From contig JAJRSF010000033.1 in the NCBI GenBank assembly GCA_024278935.1, positions 132,122 to 196,121 on the forward strand: a stretch of 64,000 bases of DNA. The letters run 5' to 3'. The notes under the pieces are model-generated. The model was not told the origin of the DNA, ran no database searches, and worked only from the letters and a program-made list of their open reading frames with translations. Below, one piece after another: positions 28,629-39,321 of the stretch (the stretch's first letter is position 1; the number at the start of each line of letters is the position of its first letter). Made by a program: the position numbers and the translations under genes. This stretch comes from Candidatus Zixiibacteriota bacterium. GTDB lineage: Bacteria; Zixibacteria; MSB-5A5; GN15; FEB-12.

Positions 28629-29957
28629 ATGAAAAAATTTGGGAAAAAGTTTTACATAATTGGCGGGCTTATTATTGTAGCTGCCTTAGTTGTTGTCAAT
28701 ATGACAATGAACGGTGAAGAAGAATCTACCTCGGTTCAGGCAGATTTAGCTTACCATGATGAGATTTCTGAAATAGTGACTGCGTCGGGAAGAATTCAAC
28801 CGAAAACAAAAGTTAATATCACATCGGAAGTATCGGCTGAAATTGTTCAGCTTAGTGTTAAAGAAGGGGATTTCGTAACCAAAGGAACCAAGCTTCTTTT
28901 AATTGATACGGTTCAATATAAATCTGATGCGAATCAAGCAAAATATTCTCTCGATGAAATCAAAGCACGGGCAACTGCTGCTGAAGCACTCTTTAAAAAA
29001 GATGAGAAAGAATATAAAAGACAAAAATCATTATTTGCAAAAGATTTAAGCTCTGAAACTGTTTTAACAAATGCAACTTTTGCCTATGAGAACTCCAGAG
29101 CAAATTTTGACGCTTACAAAGCACAGGTTAAAACTGCCAATGCACGTTTAAACAAAGCATTAGATAATTTAAGCAAAACAACTATCACCGCTCCAATGGA
29201 TGGTGTCATTATTTATTTAAGTGTTGAAGTTGGTGAGATTGCTCAAGCACAAACATCGTTTACTCAAGGGAAAACTTTGATGACCATCGCTGATTTAGCA
29301 ATCTTTGAAGTTGAAGTTGAGATTGATGAAACTCAAATTGCCAATGTACAGCTCTATCAGGAAGTAGAAATAAGAGTTGACGCTTTTGATGACTCCGCTT
29401 TTACGGGTACTGTTACAGAAATTGGTAACTCGGCTACAATGAGTGGGCAAGGTACCGAAGAGTTCACAACTGCTTTTAAAGTTATTGTGAAATTCAACGA
29501 GACCGATGTTGTTATTCGGCCCGGTATGTCCGCAACAGTCGACATCACCACAGACTCTGAAAAGAATGCACTCCTTGTTCCGTACGCATCTGTTGTGACC
29601 CGAGTCATCGACCCTGATTCACTTGCAAATAAAACTGAAGATGTCACCGCTGACAATACTGAATCAAATGCAGTATTTGCATCGACAACATCGGCAGACT
29701 CACAGACTACCAAAGGGAAGAAAAAGAAAAAAGAGAAAATTAAAAAACGTGGTGTATATATTATCGAAAACGGCAACGCTGTTTTTAAAGAAGTAAAAAC
29801 AGGTATCGCCGATGAACGGAACATTGTAGTGCTTACCGGTATTAACCCGGGTGATACTGTTATCTCCGGTTCGTTTAAAACTCTACGTGAATTAGAAAAT
29901 GGTGAAGCAGTCACTGTTGATGAGTATTCGATTGAAAAAATGAATGAGGACAACTAG
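28629..29957 (+). CDS. Periplasmic adaptor (HlyD/MacA family membrane fusion protein)
   Basis: 442 residues. One N-terminal membrane helix (about 7-26), a lipoyl-like barrel half (GRIQPKTKVNITSEVSAEIVQLSVKEGDFV), a coiled-coil hairpin (about 85-180, KSDANQAKYSLDEIKARA...), the second half (TTITAPMDGVIIYLSVEVGE), beta-barrel and membrane-proximal domains. It should bridge an inner-membrane pump to an outer-membrane channel. A very basic insert (KGKKKKKEKIKKR, about residue 362) precedes the last domain. It is followed 6 nt later by two MacB/FtsX permeases. No ATP-binding subunit gene is adjacent. Confidence 0.9.
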   Translation: MKKFGKKFYIIGGLIIVAALVVVNMTMNGEEESTSVQADLAYHDEISEIVTASGRIQPKTKVNITSEVSAEIVQLSVKEGDFVTKGTKLLLIDTVQYKSDANQAKYSLDEIKARATAAEALFKKDEKEYKRQKSLFAKDLSSETVLTNATFAYENSRANFDAYKAQVKTANARLNKALDNLSKTTITAPMDGVIIYLSVEVGEIAQAQTSFTQGKTLMTIADLAIFEVEVEIDETQIANVQLYQEVEIRVDAFDDSAFTGTVTEIGNSATMSGQGTEEFTTAFKVIVKFNETDVVIRPGMSATVDITTDSEKNALLVPYASVVTRVIDPDSLANKTEDVTADNTESNAVFASTTSADSQTTKGKKKKKEKIKKRGVYIIENGNAVFKEVKTGIADERNIVVLTGINPGDTVISGSFKTLRELENGEAVTVDEYSIEKMNEDN

Positions 29958-29963
29958 ACTATC

Positions 29964-31190
29964 ATGGTATGGTTCTCAATTCTCATAGAAGCTATCTCAG
30001 CACTTTGGGCCAACCGCCTGCGCTCTTTTCTGACAATTCTCGGAATGGTCATGGGGGTTACATCGGTGATTGCCATTGTATCAACCGTTGAGGGGATGCA
30101 GTCAAACATTGAAAGTACTATCAATTCGCTTGGACCTCGCTCCTTTATCGTTACTCGCATGGGTATGGGAATGACTATGGCTCAATATTTGGAACGCTTA
30201 AAACGAAGAAAATTCACTAAAGGGATGTTGCCGTTTATTGAAGAAGGCTGTCCATCATGTGAAGAAGTTGGTGCAGCATCGTATGCCAACAAACATATCA
30301 AATATAAAGATAAACAAATGCGATGGGTAAGCATCGAAGGTGAGACACCAAATGTGCTTGGCATAAACGGACGTGAAGTTGCGATTGGTCGACATTTTTC
30401 TGATGAAGATAATCACCGTCGGAGAAAAGTTGTATTTCTTGGATATGATGTCTATGAAAAGTTCTTTGAAGGTGAAGACCCTGTTGACTAAAAATTAAAA
30501 ATCGGTGGCATAGAGTTTACTGTTGTTGGAGTCATGACCAAACTTGAAGAAGGTGCTATGATGTCGGGCTTAAATGAATTTGTACTTATTCCAATTTCGA
30601 CACATCAACAACTTTTCCCAAAACCTGGAAACCCTATTAATATAATTGTCTCTTCGGTAACTTTAGATTTACGTGAGCGAGCAATGGATGAAGTCCGGGT
30701 TGTGGTAAGAACCCTCAGACGACTTGACTATGAAGATGAAGATGATTTCTCAATGATAACTCCCGATGGTATCTTAAGTGTCATAAATGATCTGACACAA
30801 AGTTTCAGAGTTATATTTATATCTCTACCTGTTCTCTCTATTGTCATTGGTGGAATCGTGATTATGAACATCATGATGATTTCAGTAACGGAACGTACTC
30901 GCGAGATTGGAATCAGAAAATCTCTTGGAGCTAACAATAGAAATATTATGGTACAGTTTTTATATGAATCTGTCGTCCTCTCTTTAGTAGGAGGGATAAT
31001 AGGTATCGGCTTCGGGGTCTATCTGGGTGGTTATATATTACATAACATGATGGATATTTCTATGACACCTACAACTCTGGGGATAATCTTAGGCTTTGGT
31101 ATTTCATCGGGCGTTGGTCTTTTCTTTGGAATCTACCCGGCTATGAAAGCAGCAAAACTTGACCCAATAAAGGCACTAAGTTATGAGTAA
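29964..31190 (+). pseudogene. MacB/FtsX-type ABC transporter permease, interrupted by in-frame TAA
   Basis: About 408 residues if read through. TM1 at the N-terminus (RLRSFLTILGMVMGVTSVIAIVS) with the MacB_PCD/FtsX architecture: a periplasmic domain, then three TM helices (RVIFISLPVLSIVIGGIVIMNIMM; TERTREIGIRKSLGA; FGISSGVGLFFGIYPAMKAAKLDPIKAL). TAA at 30489-30491 lies after EDPVD and before KLKIGGIEFTVVGVM; relatives have a Gln- or Lys-type residue there (D-P-V-G-x-K/Q-I-x-I). Upstream and downstream parts are each well conserved. MacB-type permeases drive efflux or lipoprotein/toxin export with a separate or fused ATPase. Confidence 0.82.
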
Positions 31191-32436
31191 AATATTTTTA
31201 TTTAAAGATGAAATTATCGAAGGTATCAAACTTGCACTCTCTGCTGTACGAGCCAATAAATTTCGTTCTATCATGACTATCACCGGAGTTATGATTGGTG
31301 TTGGCGGTGTTATTTTGGTTAACACTATTATGGATGGCTTTGTGAATTACGCCGAAGCATCGGTTGATAAAATTGGTAAGAACGTTATCTATGTCACCAA
31401 GTGGGATGACAATACTGACTTTGATAATTTGACAGAGAAACAACGGAAACGTAAAAACATTACTATGGATGAAGCGCTTGCTGTTCAAAATATGTGTTCA
31501 CTTGTCAAAGCAGTTTCGCCTGAGAAAAAAACATATAATAATGTCGCACAATATAAAGAAAGAAAAATTCGGAACCCTGATGATTTCAGAGGATGCTGGC
31601 CGACACAACCATTAGTAACAAACCGTGCCATCGAGTATGGTCGGTTTATCGACGATAACGATATGGGTCAGGCAGCCATGGTTACGGTAATTGGTCCCGA
31701 AGTTGCCGATGCACTCTTTGATGAGCGTGCCGAGGCTATTGGGAAGACGATAAAAATTAACGGCTATAAATTTAGAGTCATTGGAGTGCAGGAACATATT
31801 GAAGATCTCTTCGGGATTTCAGAAAATGATTTTATATATATTCCGATGAGTACTTTTGATAAACTATATCCAAATACCGAAAGGGTATATCTTTTAGTCT
31901 CTGCGGTTTCAAGAGAGAAATTTGACGAAGCACTCGACCAAGTAATTAATGCACTTCGTCGGGTTCGTAAATTATCACCTGAAGAAGATAATAATTTTGG
32001 TTATATCACTCAACGACTATTTAAAGAACAAATTAATGATATAACTATAAATGTACAGCTTGGTGCCACGGCAGTTGCTATGATCGGACTGCTTGTTGGA
32101 ATTATCGGAGTGATGAACATCATGCTTGTTTCTGTGACACAACGTACTAGAGAAATCGGTATTCGAAAAGCAGTTGGCGCCAAACGTAAAAATATTCTAT
32201 TCCAGTTTTTAGTGGAAGCGATAACATTGACCGGCCTCGGGGGCGGAGTCGGTATTTTGTTTGGTGCCGGGATAGGACTTCTGGTCACGACACTTTTGGA
32301 ATGGCAATATTTTTTAAACCCGATGTGGATAGCGATCGCACTTCTGCTTTCAGGCGGTACCGGAATCATAGCGGGTCTCTACCCTGCCTGGAAAGCATCA
32401 AAAGTGAATCCTATTGTTGCCTTAATGTACGAATAA
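31183..32436 (+). CDS. MacB/FtsX-type ABC transporter permease, second paralog
   Basis: 417 residues, intact, overlapping the first permease by 8 nt. Same plan: TM1 (NKFRSIMTITGVMIGVGGVILV), a periplasmic domain, then the three-TM core with VTQRTREIGIRKAVGAKRKN and the final LYPAWKASKVNPIVAL. With its neighbour it could form a permease heterodimer that partners the adjacent adaptor; an ATPase of LolD/MacB type would have to come from elsewhere in the genome. A strong hairpin with a T-run follows. Confidence 0.92.
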   Translation: MSKIFLFKDEIIEGIKLALSAVRANKFRSIMTITGVMIGVGGVILVNTIMDGFVNYAEASVDKIGKNVIYVTKWDDNTDFDNLTEKQRKRKNITMDEALAVQNMCSLVKAVSPEKKTYNNVAQYKERKIRNPDDFRGCWPTQPLVTNRAIEYGRFIDDNDMGQAAMVTVIGPEVADALFDERAEAIGKTIKINGYKFRVIGVQEHIEDLFGISENDFIYIPMSTFDKLYPNTERVYLLVSAVSREKFDEALDQVINALRRVRKLSPEEDNNFGYITQRLFKEQINDITINVQLGATAVAMIGLLVGIIGVMNIMLVSVTQRTREIGIRKAVGAKRKNILFQFLVEAITLTGLGGGVGILFGAGIGLLVTTLLEWQYFLNPMWIAIALLLSGGTGIIAGLYPAWKASKVNPIVALMYE

Positions 32437-32457
32437 ATAAAATTTTCATCCTGTCAT

Positions 32458-32493
32458 AAAAGAGAAAAGAAGATGTTATTCTTTTCTCTTTTT
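32458..32493 (+). terminator. Rho-independent terminator after the adaptor-permease operon
   Basis: AAAAGAGAAAAGAA and TTCTTTTCTCTTTT form a 14-bp A/G-T/C stem with a 7-base loop, ending in a run of T. Confidence 0.85.
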
Positions 32494-32557
32494 TTTATGT
32501 CAAAATATGAATTTCATTCATTTCAGAAAGTATATATAGTAAACAAAGGAGAAAATT

Positions 32558-32971
32558 ATGTCTGGAGCCACAGGTGGTGCATTAGCTGCTGCGATTGCTG
32601 CTAAAAGAAGACGTGAACGAATGTTGAAAGAAGAGAATGTTATGACTAAGTATAATTCTGATGATTTGAATGGGTGGGAATTTAAAATAGTGCGTTCTGC
32701 TTTTGGGTCGTTTCGAAATTTAGAAAAAGTACAGCAACTTTGTACCGAAGAAGCTCTATCAGGATGGGAGATGATTGAGAAATTCGACAACGAGCGTATA
32801 CGTTTTAAAAGAAGAGTAACGATGCGTTCGCAGGACTCATTGGCAGAGACTGATCCATATAGGACTGATTTGGGCTTTAGTAAAGAGAGAGTTAAAAAAC
32901 TTCTACTTGGTGGACTGTTTGTTTTAGGTGGAGCGATACTATTGTATTTACAATTTGCTGATAGAATGTAA
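32558..32971 (+). CDS. Small conserved protein with one C-terminal TM helix
   Basis: 137 residues. An Ala-rich start (SGATGGALAAAIAAKRRRE), a central GWEFKIVRSAFGSFRN ... ALSGWEMIEKFDNERIRFKR that resembles the short DUF4177-like fold in which a GW(E/D)-type motif is repeated, and a membrane helix near the C-terminus (LLLGGLFVLGGAILLYLQF). AAAGGAG lies 8 nt before the ATG, so translation is likely. The role is unknown; the gene stands alone between two terminators' worth of unrelated genes. Confidence 0.65.
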   Translation: MSGATGGALAAAIAAKRRRERMLKEENVMTKYNSDDLNGWEFKIVRSAFGSFRNLEKVQQLCTEEALSGWEMIEKFDNERIRFKRRVTMRSQDSLAETDPYRTDLGFSKERVKKLLLGGLFVLGGAILLYLQFADRM

Positions 32972-33038
32972 ATAGCAGGCTACTTGACACAAGTATCGAT
33001 GTTTCATATATTTAAGTTTAAACTTAATTGGAGGGTAT

Positions 33039-34046
33039 ATGAAACATATACTTTTACTAGCAACTTTTCTTATTATAATAATGAGTACAATATCGTGTTC
33101 ACTGTTTCCAACCGGTACGAGCGAACCGCCACCACCGGATAAACCTATGGAAACTTTTTTACGGGATTATGAATATGTTATTAGAAGAGTTTTTGATTTA
33201 GCCTTACCTATAGACAATTTACAGCCAACAGATAAAGTGACAAAACTTATAATGTACGAATCTGTACTAAGCTATAATGCTGATGTTGCGTTACCTGTAG
33301 CAAATTTCTATGCAATTCCTGAAGACACATCGCAATATAAATCAGAATCTATATTAGGCAATGATACAAAAGTAAAAGAAATTCCTGCTGATGAATTTAC
33401 GGTATGGAATAACTCAGAGAGAAATTTACATTATGTTGTCTTTGAGTCACAACGGTCTCGAAATGTAGCTTTAGGGTATTACATGGAAGTGACAGATTCT
33501 ATTGGCAGTATCCGTACATTTGGAAATTTAAATGATATAGCTGTTGTTGGCACAGATACTACACAAGTATATAGTTTGAAACTACTGGCTCAAGCTGATG
33601 CGAATTATAGAGTAAGTCATGAAACATGGCAGCTTATGTGGCGAAATTGTTATGAAATCCCTAGAGGTATTCCACTTGTGTATATGACAATAAAAGTAAT
33701 TAAAGGTCTTGATGGGACTGAAAACTTTCCAAGCAACCAGACTGGTCAAGGAGAGAATCCTATGATTGACTTCTTGGAAATATTAGGATTAGATTTAGAA
33801 AACTCTTATTCCCAAATTAATATTCCTGATGGTATCGTTGATGAAAAACCTGAAATTTATAGACCTGATTGGGGACTGCTAATTTTTCCAAGTAGAAAAC
33901 CATTTGACGATACAGTCAGTTATAGAATTGATGATAGAGAACTTCCTGAACTAGATGTAAAAATTTCCGAACTTTACGACTATACATCGTGGACAGAAAA
34001 AACAGAAGCAAGTGAATATTTCATACGCTTTGAATGGCTTGAATAA
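33039..34046 (+). CDS. Putative lipoprotein of unknown function
   Basis: 335 residues. A lipoprotein signal (LLLATFLIIIMSTISC, lipobox TISC) then a Pro-rich linker (SEPPPPDKP). The body has no motif I recognise; it reads as a mixed alpha/beta protein with several Asp/Tyr-rich stretches (LGLDLENSYSQINIPDGIVD, PDWGLLIFPSRKPFDDT). GGAGG precedes the ATG. Exported proteins of this sort in the FCB group are often gliding- or outer-membrane-related, but nothing here proves that. It converges on acrB with a shared terminator between. Confidence 0.65.
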   Translation: MKHILLLATFLIIIMSTISCSLFPTGTSEPPPPDKPMETFLRDYEYVIRRVFDLALPIDNLQPTDKVTKLIMYESVLSYNADVALPVANFYAIPEDTSQYKSESILGNDTKVKEIPADEFTVWNNSERNLHYVVFESQRSRNVALGYYMEVTDSIGSIRTFGNLNDIAVVGTDTTQVYSLKLLAQADANYRVSHETWQLMWRNCYEIPRGIPLVYMTIKVIKGLDGTENFPSNQTGQGENPMIDFLEILGLDLENSYSQINIPDGIVDEKPEIYRPDWGLLIFPSRKPFDDTVSYRIDDRELPELDVKISELYDYTSWTEKTEASEYFIRFEWLE

Positions 34047-34077
34047 TATAGAATTCTAATGATTTGATTAAAGAATA

Positions 34078-34108
34078 AAACCCCGACATGGTAAATGCCG
34101 GGGTTTAT
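34078..34108. terminator. Bidirectional terminator between convergent genes
   Basis: ACCCCGACA and TGCCGGGGTT pair around a short loop, with A-rich sequence on the left and T-rich on the right, so it can work for both the lipoprotein gene (plus) and acrB (minus). Confidence 0.85.
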
Positions 34109-34114
34109 TTTTTG

Positions 34115-37100
34115 TTAGTTACTAGTTGGCATATTCTCTATCGGTTTCTTTTTCCAAGTAAATAATTTTCTCACGTCATCACTAAGAAGATACAAACAAG
34201 GTACCAACGCCAGAGTAATCGGAGTGGCAAACAAAAGTCCATAGCCGAGTGCCATAGCCATTGGTCCAATATATGGATCCGAGCCGCCGATACCGTAAGC
34301 AAGTGGAAGCATTCCTACTACTGTTGTTAGAGTTGTGAGTATGACAGCACGCAACCGATCAGTCGTACCATCAGCAACAACTGCCAAAAGCGAATCATCA
34401 GGACGCTTCTCTTTTAACCTGTTAATATGTACAACCAACACTAAAGCATCATTCACAATCACACCAAGCAATCCGATAATTCCTAGCATCGCAATAAAAC
34501 CTAAAGGTTCGTTATGTAAAGCAAAGGCAATAATCACACCAACAATACCAAACGGTATCGAGGCAATCACCATAAATGGTTGCGTGACAGAATTGAACAG
34601 TATGATTAGCAAAAACAAGATTCCTATAATAGCTAAACCAAAAGCAAGGTATAATGAATTCATCGACTTTTCGGTTTCTTCGGCTTCACCCCCAATTAGC
34701 AATCTTACTCCATGCCAATCTTTGCCGACATTAAAATGCTCCGCAATCATTGCTGTCGCTTGAAGCGAGGTCAAGCCATCTTTTTCAAGATCAGCTGTAA
34801 TAGTTACCGCTCGTTCTTCATCATAATGGAAGAAGTTTGATGGTCCCGGTGTTGTTTCAAGGGTTGAACTTCTTTGAGTGGAATCAAACGTCCTCTGTTG
34901 TTCGGAATTAAAAAGTCGTATAGCATATCTGGGTTTTGACGAACCTCTTCTAAAAAGAGAACTCGAAACTCAACATCCTCATCACCGTATCGTACCGATG
35001 TCACCACTTCGCCATCATAGGCAATCCGAACGTTTTGGGCAATGTCCGCAACAGTCAGACCAAGTCGAGCAAGTTTGTTATAGTCAATATTTATATTAAC
35101 CTGTTCTTTACCTAAGCGATCATTGCGGACAATATCTTTAACATCTTGGATCGTTCCCATATAAACTTCGATCGAATCAACTAACTTAGTTCTCAACTCA
35201 TCATCGGAGCTGACAATTCGAAGCGTAATTGGTTTTCCAATTGGTGGACCTCCGCTTTCAATCGAATAATTGATAACGTCGAAGCCTTCAATTTTATTCG
35301 TTTGCTCTCGTAAGCTTTCCACAATATCATCAGCCATACGATCACGGTCGGTATACGGTGTCAGATCCAGCGAGATAAATGCCCAGTTTTCATTTTCACC
35401 CGGAGGGAAACCGCCGGCTGGATATGGTTCTTGGTTGCCAATACGAGTAACAAAAGATGCCAGTTCTTCTCTTGGAAGTTGTTGCACAATTTTTTCGACT
35501 TCTTTAACTTTTTCAGAAGTTGCTTCAAGCGACGAACCCGTTGGCGTTTCCATTAAGATAAAAAACTTTTCTGCCATTGATGCCGGGAACAGTTCGAATT
35601 TAACATGGTTATAAGCGTAATACATCGTGCCTACAAAATAAGCTACAGTTACTAATAAGAATAGATATCTGAGGTTAAGTGTCACACGAAGAATTTTATT
35701 AAATGGTTTTTCTAAAGTTTTGAACCAACTTTGTTTAATTTTTTTCTTTTTTACTTTGCCACCAATAAGATGAGCCGGTAAAGCAATTGTTGCTTCAAAG
35801 AGCGATATGAACAGAGCCAAAGTAATCACAAGTGGGATGACAAAAATAAAACTTCCCATAATACCACTCATGAAAAACATCGGAGCAAAAGCGAGGAAGG
35901 TCGTCAAAATTGTAGTCACTACCGGTGTGAACACTTCGTGGAGTCCATTGACAGCAGCGTCGAGCGGAGTCGCCCCGTTCTCTCTATGACGCTGAATATT
36001 TTCGGCTATGATAATTCCATCGTCGACAATAATTCCGATAATAATAATCATCGCCGCCATAGAAATAGAATCAAGATAAACTCCAAACATCGGCATTAAA
36101 AAGATAGACCCCAAAAGTGTTATCGGAATTCCCATCGCGACCCAGAATGCTGAACGAAGATTTAGAAAAATTGCAAGCATTAATAATACAAGCACCAGCC
36201 CGATAAATCCATTTGTAAGCACAACATCAAAACGATTTTCTACAATTCGAGAGAAATCAGACGAGAATAAAATCTGCACTCCTTCGGGTAAAAATTCTTT
36301 CTCTGCATTGGCTAGTTTTTTTATAGCTTTAACCATTCGTATAACATCGGCATTTTCTTTTTTCGTCACCTGATACGAAATAGCCGGGATACCGTTCATG
36401 CGTGAAAGAATTCTTTCATCTTCATAATCATCTTTGATTATAGAAAGGTCTTTCACTTTTATAAGCGGTCCGTCAAATGATGACCGAACTATCACTTCGC
36501 CAACTTCCATTGGGTTTTTAAACTGTGCTAAAGTCATAAGATTTTTTTCGGAAGTATACGACTCAAATGACCCACCGGTTGCTCTGATATTTCGTTGCTT
36601 GATCGCTGCTATAATTTCTCGAAGAGGAATCTGATATTTTTCCAATTCAGCAGGATCGACCTGTACTTCGATTTCTCTCGCTAAATATCCGAATGACCGA
36701 ACATCGGCGACCCCTGAAAGAGCTTCCAATTTTTTCTCAAACTGTTTGGCGTATTTTCGAAGTTCGGGATATGGAATATCACCTGCAAGCCCAATCTCAA
36801 GAATTGCAAACTCCCCCGTTTCCACTTCCATGATGTGTGGCGACTCTGTTACTTCGGTTGGGAAATCTGAGATCCGACCAACCGCTTCGCGAACGTCGTT
36901 CATAATATCATCTTGGTCGGAAATATTTGGATCCATAACAATAGTCACAACCGATATGTTTTCCATAGAGACAGAAAATACTTTATCAATATTTGAAACG
37001 GTCTTGAGTTCATCTTCTATTTTATTGGTAACATTAAGCTCAACATCTTCCGGCGATGCTCCCGGGAATCGAGTTGTAATGACAGCAATGCCATAGCTGA

Positions 37101-37221
37101 GATTCGGGAAGACGTCACGCCTGATTTCCATATAAGAGAAAAGGCCCGCAATAATTGTCATCAATGTTATGAGGTATGCCAGCAGATGATTACTGGCAAA
37201 ATATCTAATAAGCTTTTTCAT
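34115..37221 (-). pseudogene. AcrB/MdtB-type RND efflux pump, with a one-base frameshift near its C-terminal third
   Basis: About 1,035 residues if restored, normal for RND pumps. N-terminal TM1 with DVFPN and FPGASPEDVE, proton-relay Asp pair D400-D401 in GIIVDDGIIIAEN, and the second TM bundle (FNSVTQPFMVIASIPFGIVG, LLGVIVNDALVLVVHIN, MLPLAYG). The frame breaks after KEVQPL near 34855-34863; adding one base gives ETTPGPSNFFHYDEERAVTITADL and joins both halves. It exports hydrophobic drugs, lipids or metals using the proton gradient. It lies 16 nt after tolC in a tetR-tolC-acrB operon. No membrane fusion protein gene is in the operon, which is unusual. Confidence 0.9.
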
Positions 37222-37237
37222 AGTTCTGCTCCCCTTT

Positions 37238-38656
37238 CTACATTGAGATCAATTGATCGGTTAAGGAATAAAATTGCACGAGTAGTTTTTGATACATAAG
37301 TGAATTTGATGCGTATGATAATTTTGCTGCTTGCTCTTCATCACGACTTAAGATTACAAAGGTAAGCTGTCCTCGTCCTCTATCATAGAGCTTGATTTCT
37401 TCGACTGTCTTATTAGTCGTTGAAATAATTTGTTGTTTGTTCTTAGCTAAGATTTCATCAAAAAGATTTAATTGAGTCACAACTCTTGAAAGATTAGAGC
37501 TCAGATTTCGCTTGAGATTATCAAGCTGGTTTTTTAGATTTTCAACTTTCAATTGTGTTTGTTTCACCTTTGACTGCGATGCTCTTTTCCCAAGTGGTAT
37601 TGCAAATTGCAGCCCAATGGTAAAACTTGGTTTATCAAGCACCAGTGAATTAGGGATATCATCTTCGGCAGTTTTTAAACCTAACTGAGTAATCAAGTCT
37701 AATGAACTTTTATTCTCTTCGCTAAAACCTCTATTGAGATATTCGAGCTGTTTGATTTGCGTAACTATCGAATTTAAAATTCTTGAATTGTTTAGTAGCG
37801 AGTCTTTATATTGATAAAAATCTATCGGTTCATTTGTTTTGTATATATCAAAAATAGGAGTCGCATTTTCTAAATTATTTTCAACAATTATTTCATTTAA
37901 CTCAGCAACAATAGATGATATTTCAGATTCAATAAATAGAAGTGACTGCTCTGCTGTTGTGACCGAATTTTCTGAACGGATAACATCGACATTGTCAATA
38001 AGATTTGCTTTACGTTTTCTTTTGTTATTTTCAAGCAGTTCTTTACTGATACTGATTCGCTCTGCAATAATTTTTCGTTGCTCAATCATATAAACCCAGT
38101 CGAGATATTTTAACGCATAGACAGTTAGAAAGTTTTCCTGATCTTCTTCTGCTACAATCTCGGTAATATCAATCTCAAAATTTTTGAGATCATGTTGTAA
38201 ACGATTTAGAAAGCCATCTTTATTTTTCAGAAGAGGCATGGTATATGAAACAGTCAGTTCGTTTTCATAATATGTCGACGGAATCATATAGATTGGATTT
38301 ATTTTAATGTCTGCACGAGTTGTTTGAAAACCAGCTTGCAGCCTTGAACCATTTTTCCAAAACAGACGTTCGACAGAGCCGGACAGTTGTATAGCGTCGG
38401 TTCTTTCAGGACCTGAAATTGCAAACGATGGTTCATCATGCGTGTAAAATGCTGATGATTTCAACAGCCAATCTTCGGCTGTCCGCATTTCGTTCTGCTG
38501 TTCTTTGATAAGGTTTTGTTTAATTGTTCCTTCTAAAAATATAGGATGAGTCTTTAGTGATCGCAAAAAGTTTTGCATCGTTAGATCCTCAGCTTTTACG
38601 TTCCCGGATATAAGTATTAAGAGAGCTATTATGAGTATTCTAATCTTCGCATTCAA
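37238..38656 (-). CDS. TolC-like outer-membrane efflux protein
   Basis: 472 residues with a signal peptide (MNAKIRILIIALLILISGNVKA). Two OEP repeats rich in long coiled helices (RISISKELLENNKRKRKANLIDNVDVIRSENSVTTAEQ; QLKVENLKNQLDNLKRNLSSNLSRVV...) and short beta segments (NELTVSYTMPLLKNKDG, SFTIGLQFAIPLGKRASQ) match the TolC hairpin-barrel plan. It should trimerise as the exit duct for the RND pump encoded just downstream. The start overlaps the tetR stop by 17 nt, suggesting coupled translation. Confidence 0.88.
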   Translation of the reverse strand: MNAKIRILIIALLILISGNVKAEDLTMQNFLRSLKTHPIFLEGTIKQNLIKEQQNEMRTAEDWLLKSSAFYTHDEPSFAISGPERTDAIQLSGSVERLFWKNGSRLQAGFQTTRADIKINPIYMIPSTYYENELTVSYTMPLLKNKDGFLNRLQHDLKNFEIDITEIVAEEDQENFLTVYALKYLDWVYMIEQRKIIAERISISKELLENNKRKRKANLIDNVDVIRSENSVTTAEQSLLFIESEISSIVAELNEIIVENNLENATPIFDIYKTNEPIDFYQYKDSLLNNSRILNSIVTQIKQLEYLNRGFSEENKSSLDLITQLGLKTAEDDIPNSLVLDKPSFTIGLQFAIPLGKRASQSKVKQTQLKVENLKNQLDNLKRNLSSNLSRVVTQLNLFDEILAKNKQQIISTTNKTVEEIKLYDRGRGQLTFVILSRDEEQAAKLSYASNSLMYQKLLVQFYSLTDQLISM

Positions 38657-39278
38657 AGAGATACCCTCCTTTGCCGTCCGGTTTCATCGTGGCACGTTTT
38701 TGAGGATGAATCGCATCCGTAATAATAGCAGACCCTACATTGTACAATAATTGCACAGGTTCTTCCCGTGAGTTGTACGAAAAATGTTTCAGATGATCTA
38801 CAACAATCATCGAACATAAACCATGCACAAATATCCCTACTTTAATAAGTATTGCTTCTCTGTCAGGTATAGTAAGGTCAGTAAAATAAGGTTCTTTGGA
38901 TAAGTCTTTCATAAGTTCATTGTCAAACTCTACTAAATCTTCCGCATAGTCGTTTAGTTCCATAAATATTGAACGATAGAGAATTGGATATTCTTGAGCA
39001 AAAAAAGTAATCCCTACCCCAACATTTAAAAAATTTATATTTGTATACTTTCGTTTGGAGTATTCAGATACAATTTTCATTGCTTTCTTAAAAACTTGAT
39101 TTTCCAGTTCATTGATAGATGCAAAATGACTGTACACCGGGGCAGTTGATGACCCAAGTTTGGCGGCAACATTTCTGGCTGTTAACTCTTTGAGTCCTTT
39201 TTTTTCCACCAAAGAAAATGCAGCATTGAGAACATCATCTTTTGTGAAAGTCGTTTTAGGTGGCATTTGAAACCTCAC
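38640..39278 (-). CDS. TetR-family transcriptional regulator of the efflux operon
   Basis: 212 residues. The N-terminal HTH is typical (FTKDDVLNAAFSLVEKKGLKELTARNVAAKLGSSTAPVYSHFASINELENQVF; residues 8-60) and the rest is a helical ligand-binding domain with a TetR_C-like end. As first gene before tolC and acrB it is the likely local repressor; binding of a pump substrate would release it. An inverted repeat (CGTTATAT-N10-ATATAACG) lies 44 nt upstream of its ATG and is a candidate operator. Confidence 0.9.
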   Translation of the reverse strand: MRFQMPPKTTFTKDDVLNAAFSLVEKKGLKELTARNVAAKLGSSTAPVYSHFASINELENQVFKKAMKIVSEYSKRKYTNINFLNVGVGITFFAQEYPILYRSIFMELNDYAEDLVEFDNELMKDLSKEPYFTDLTIPDREAILIKVGIFVHGLCSMIVVDHLKHFSYNSREEPVQLLYNVGSAIITDAIHPQKRATMKPDGKGGYLFECED

Positions 39279-39321
39279 TTTATATTAAATTAATTTTATA
39301 TTACATACGTTACATTACGTT

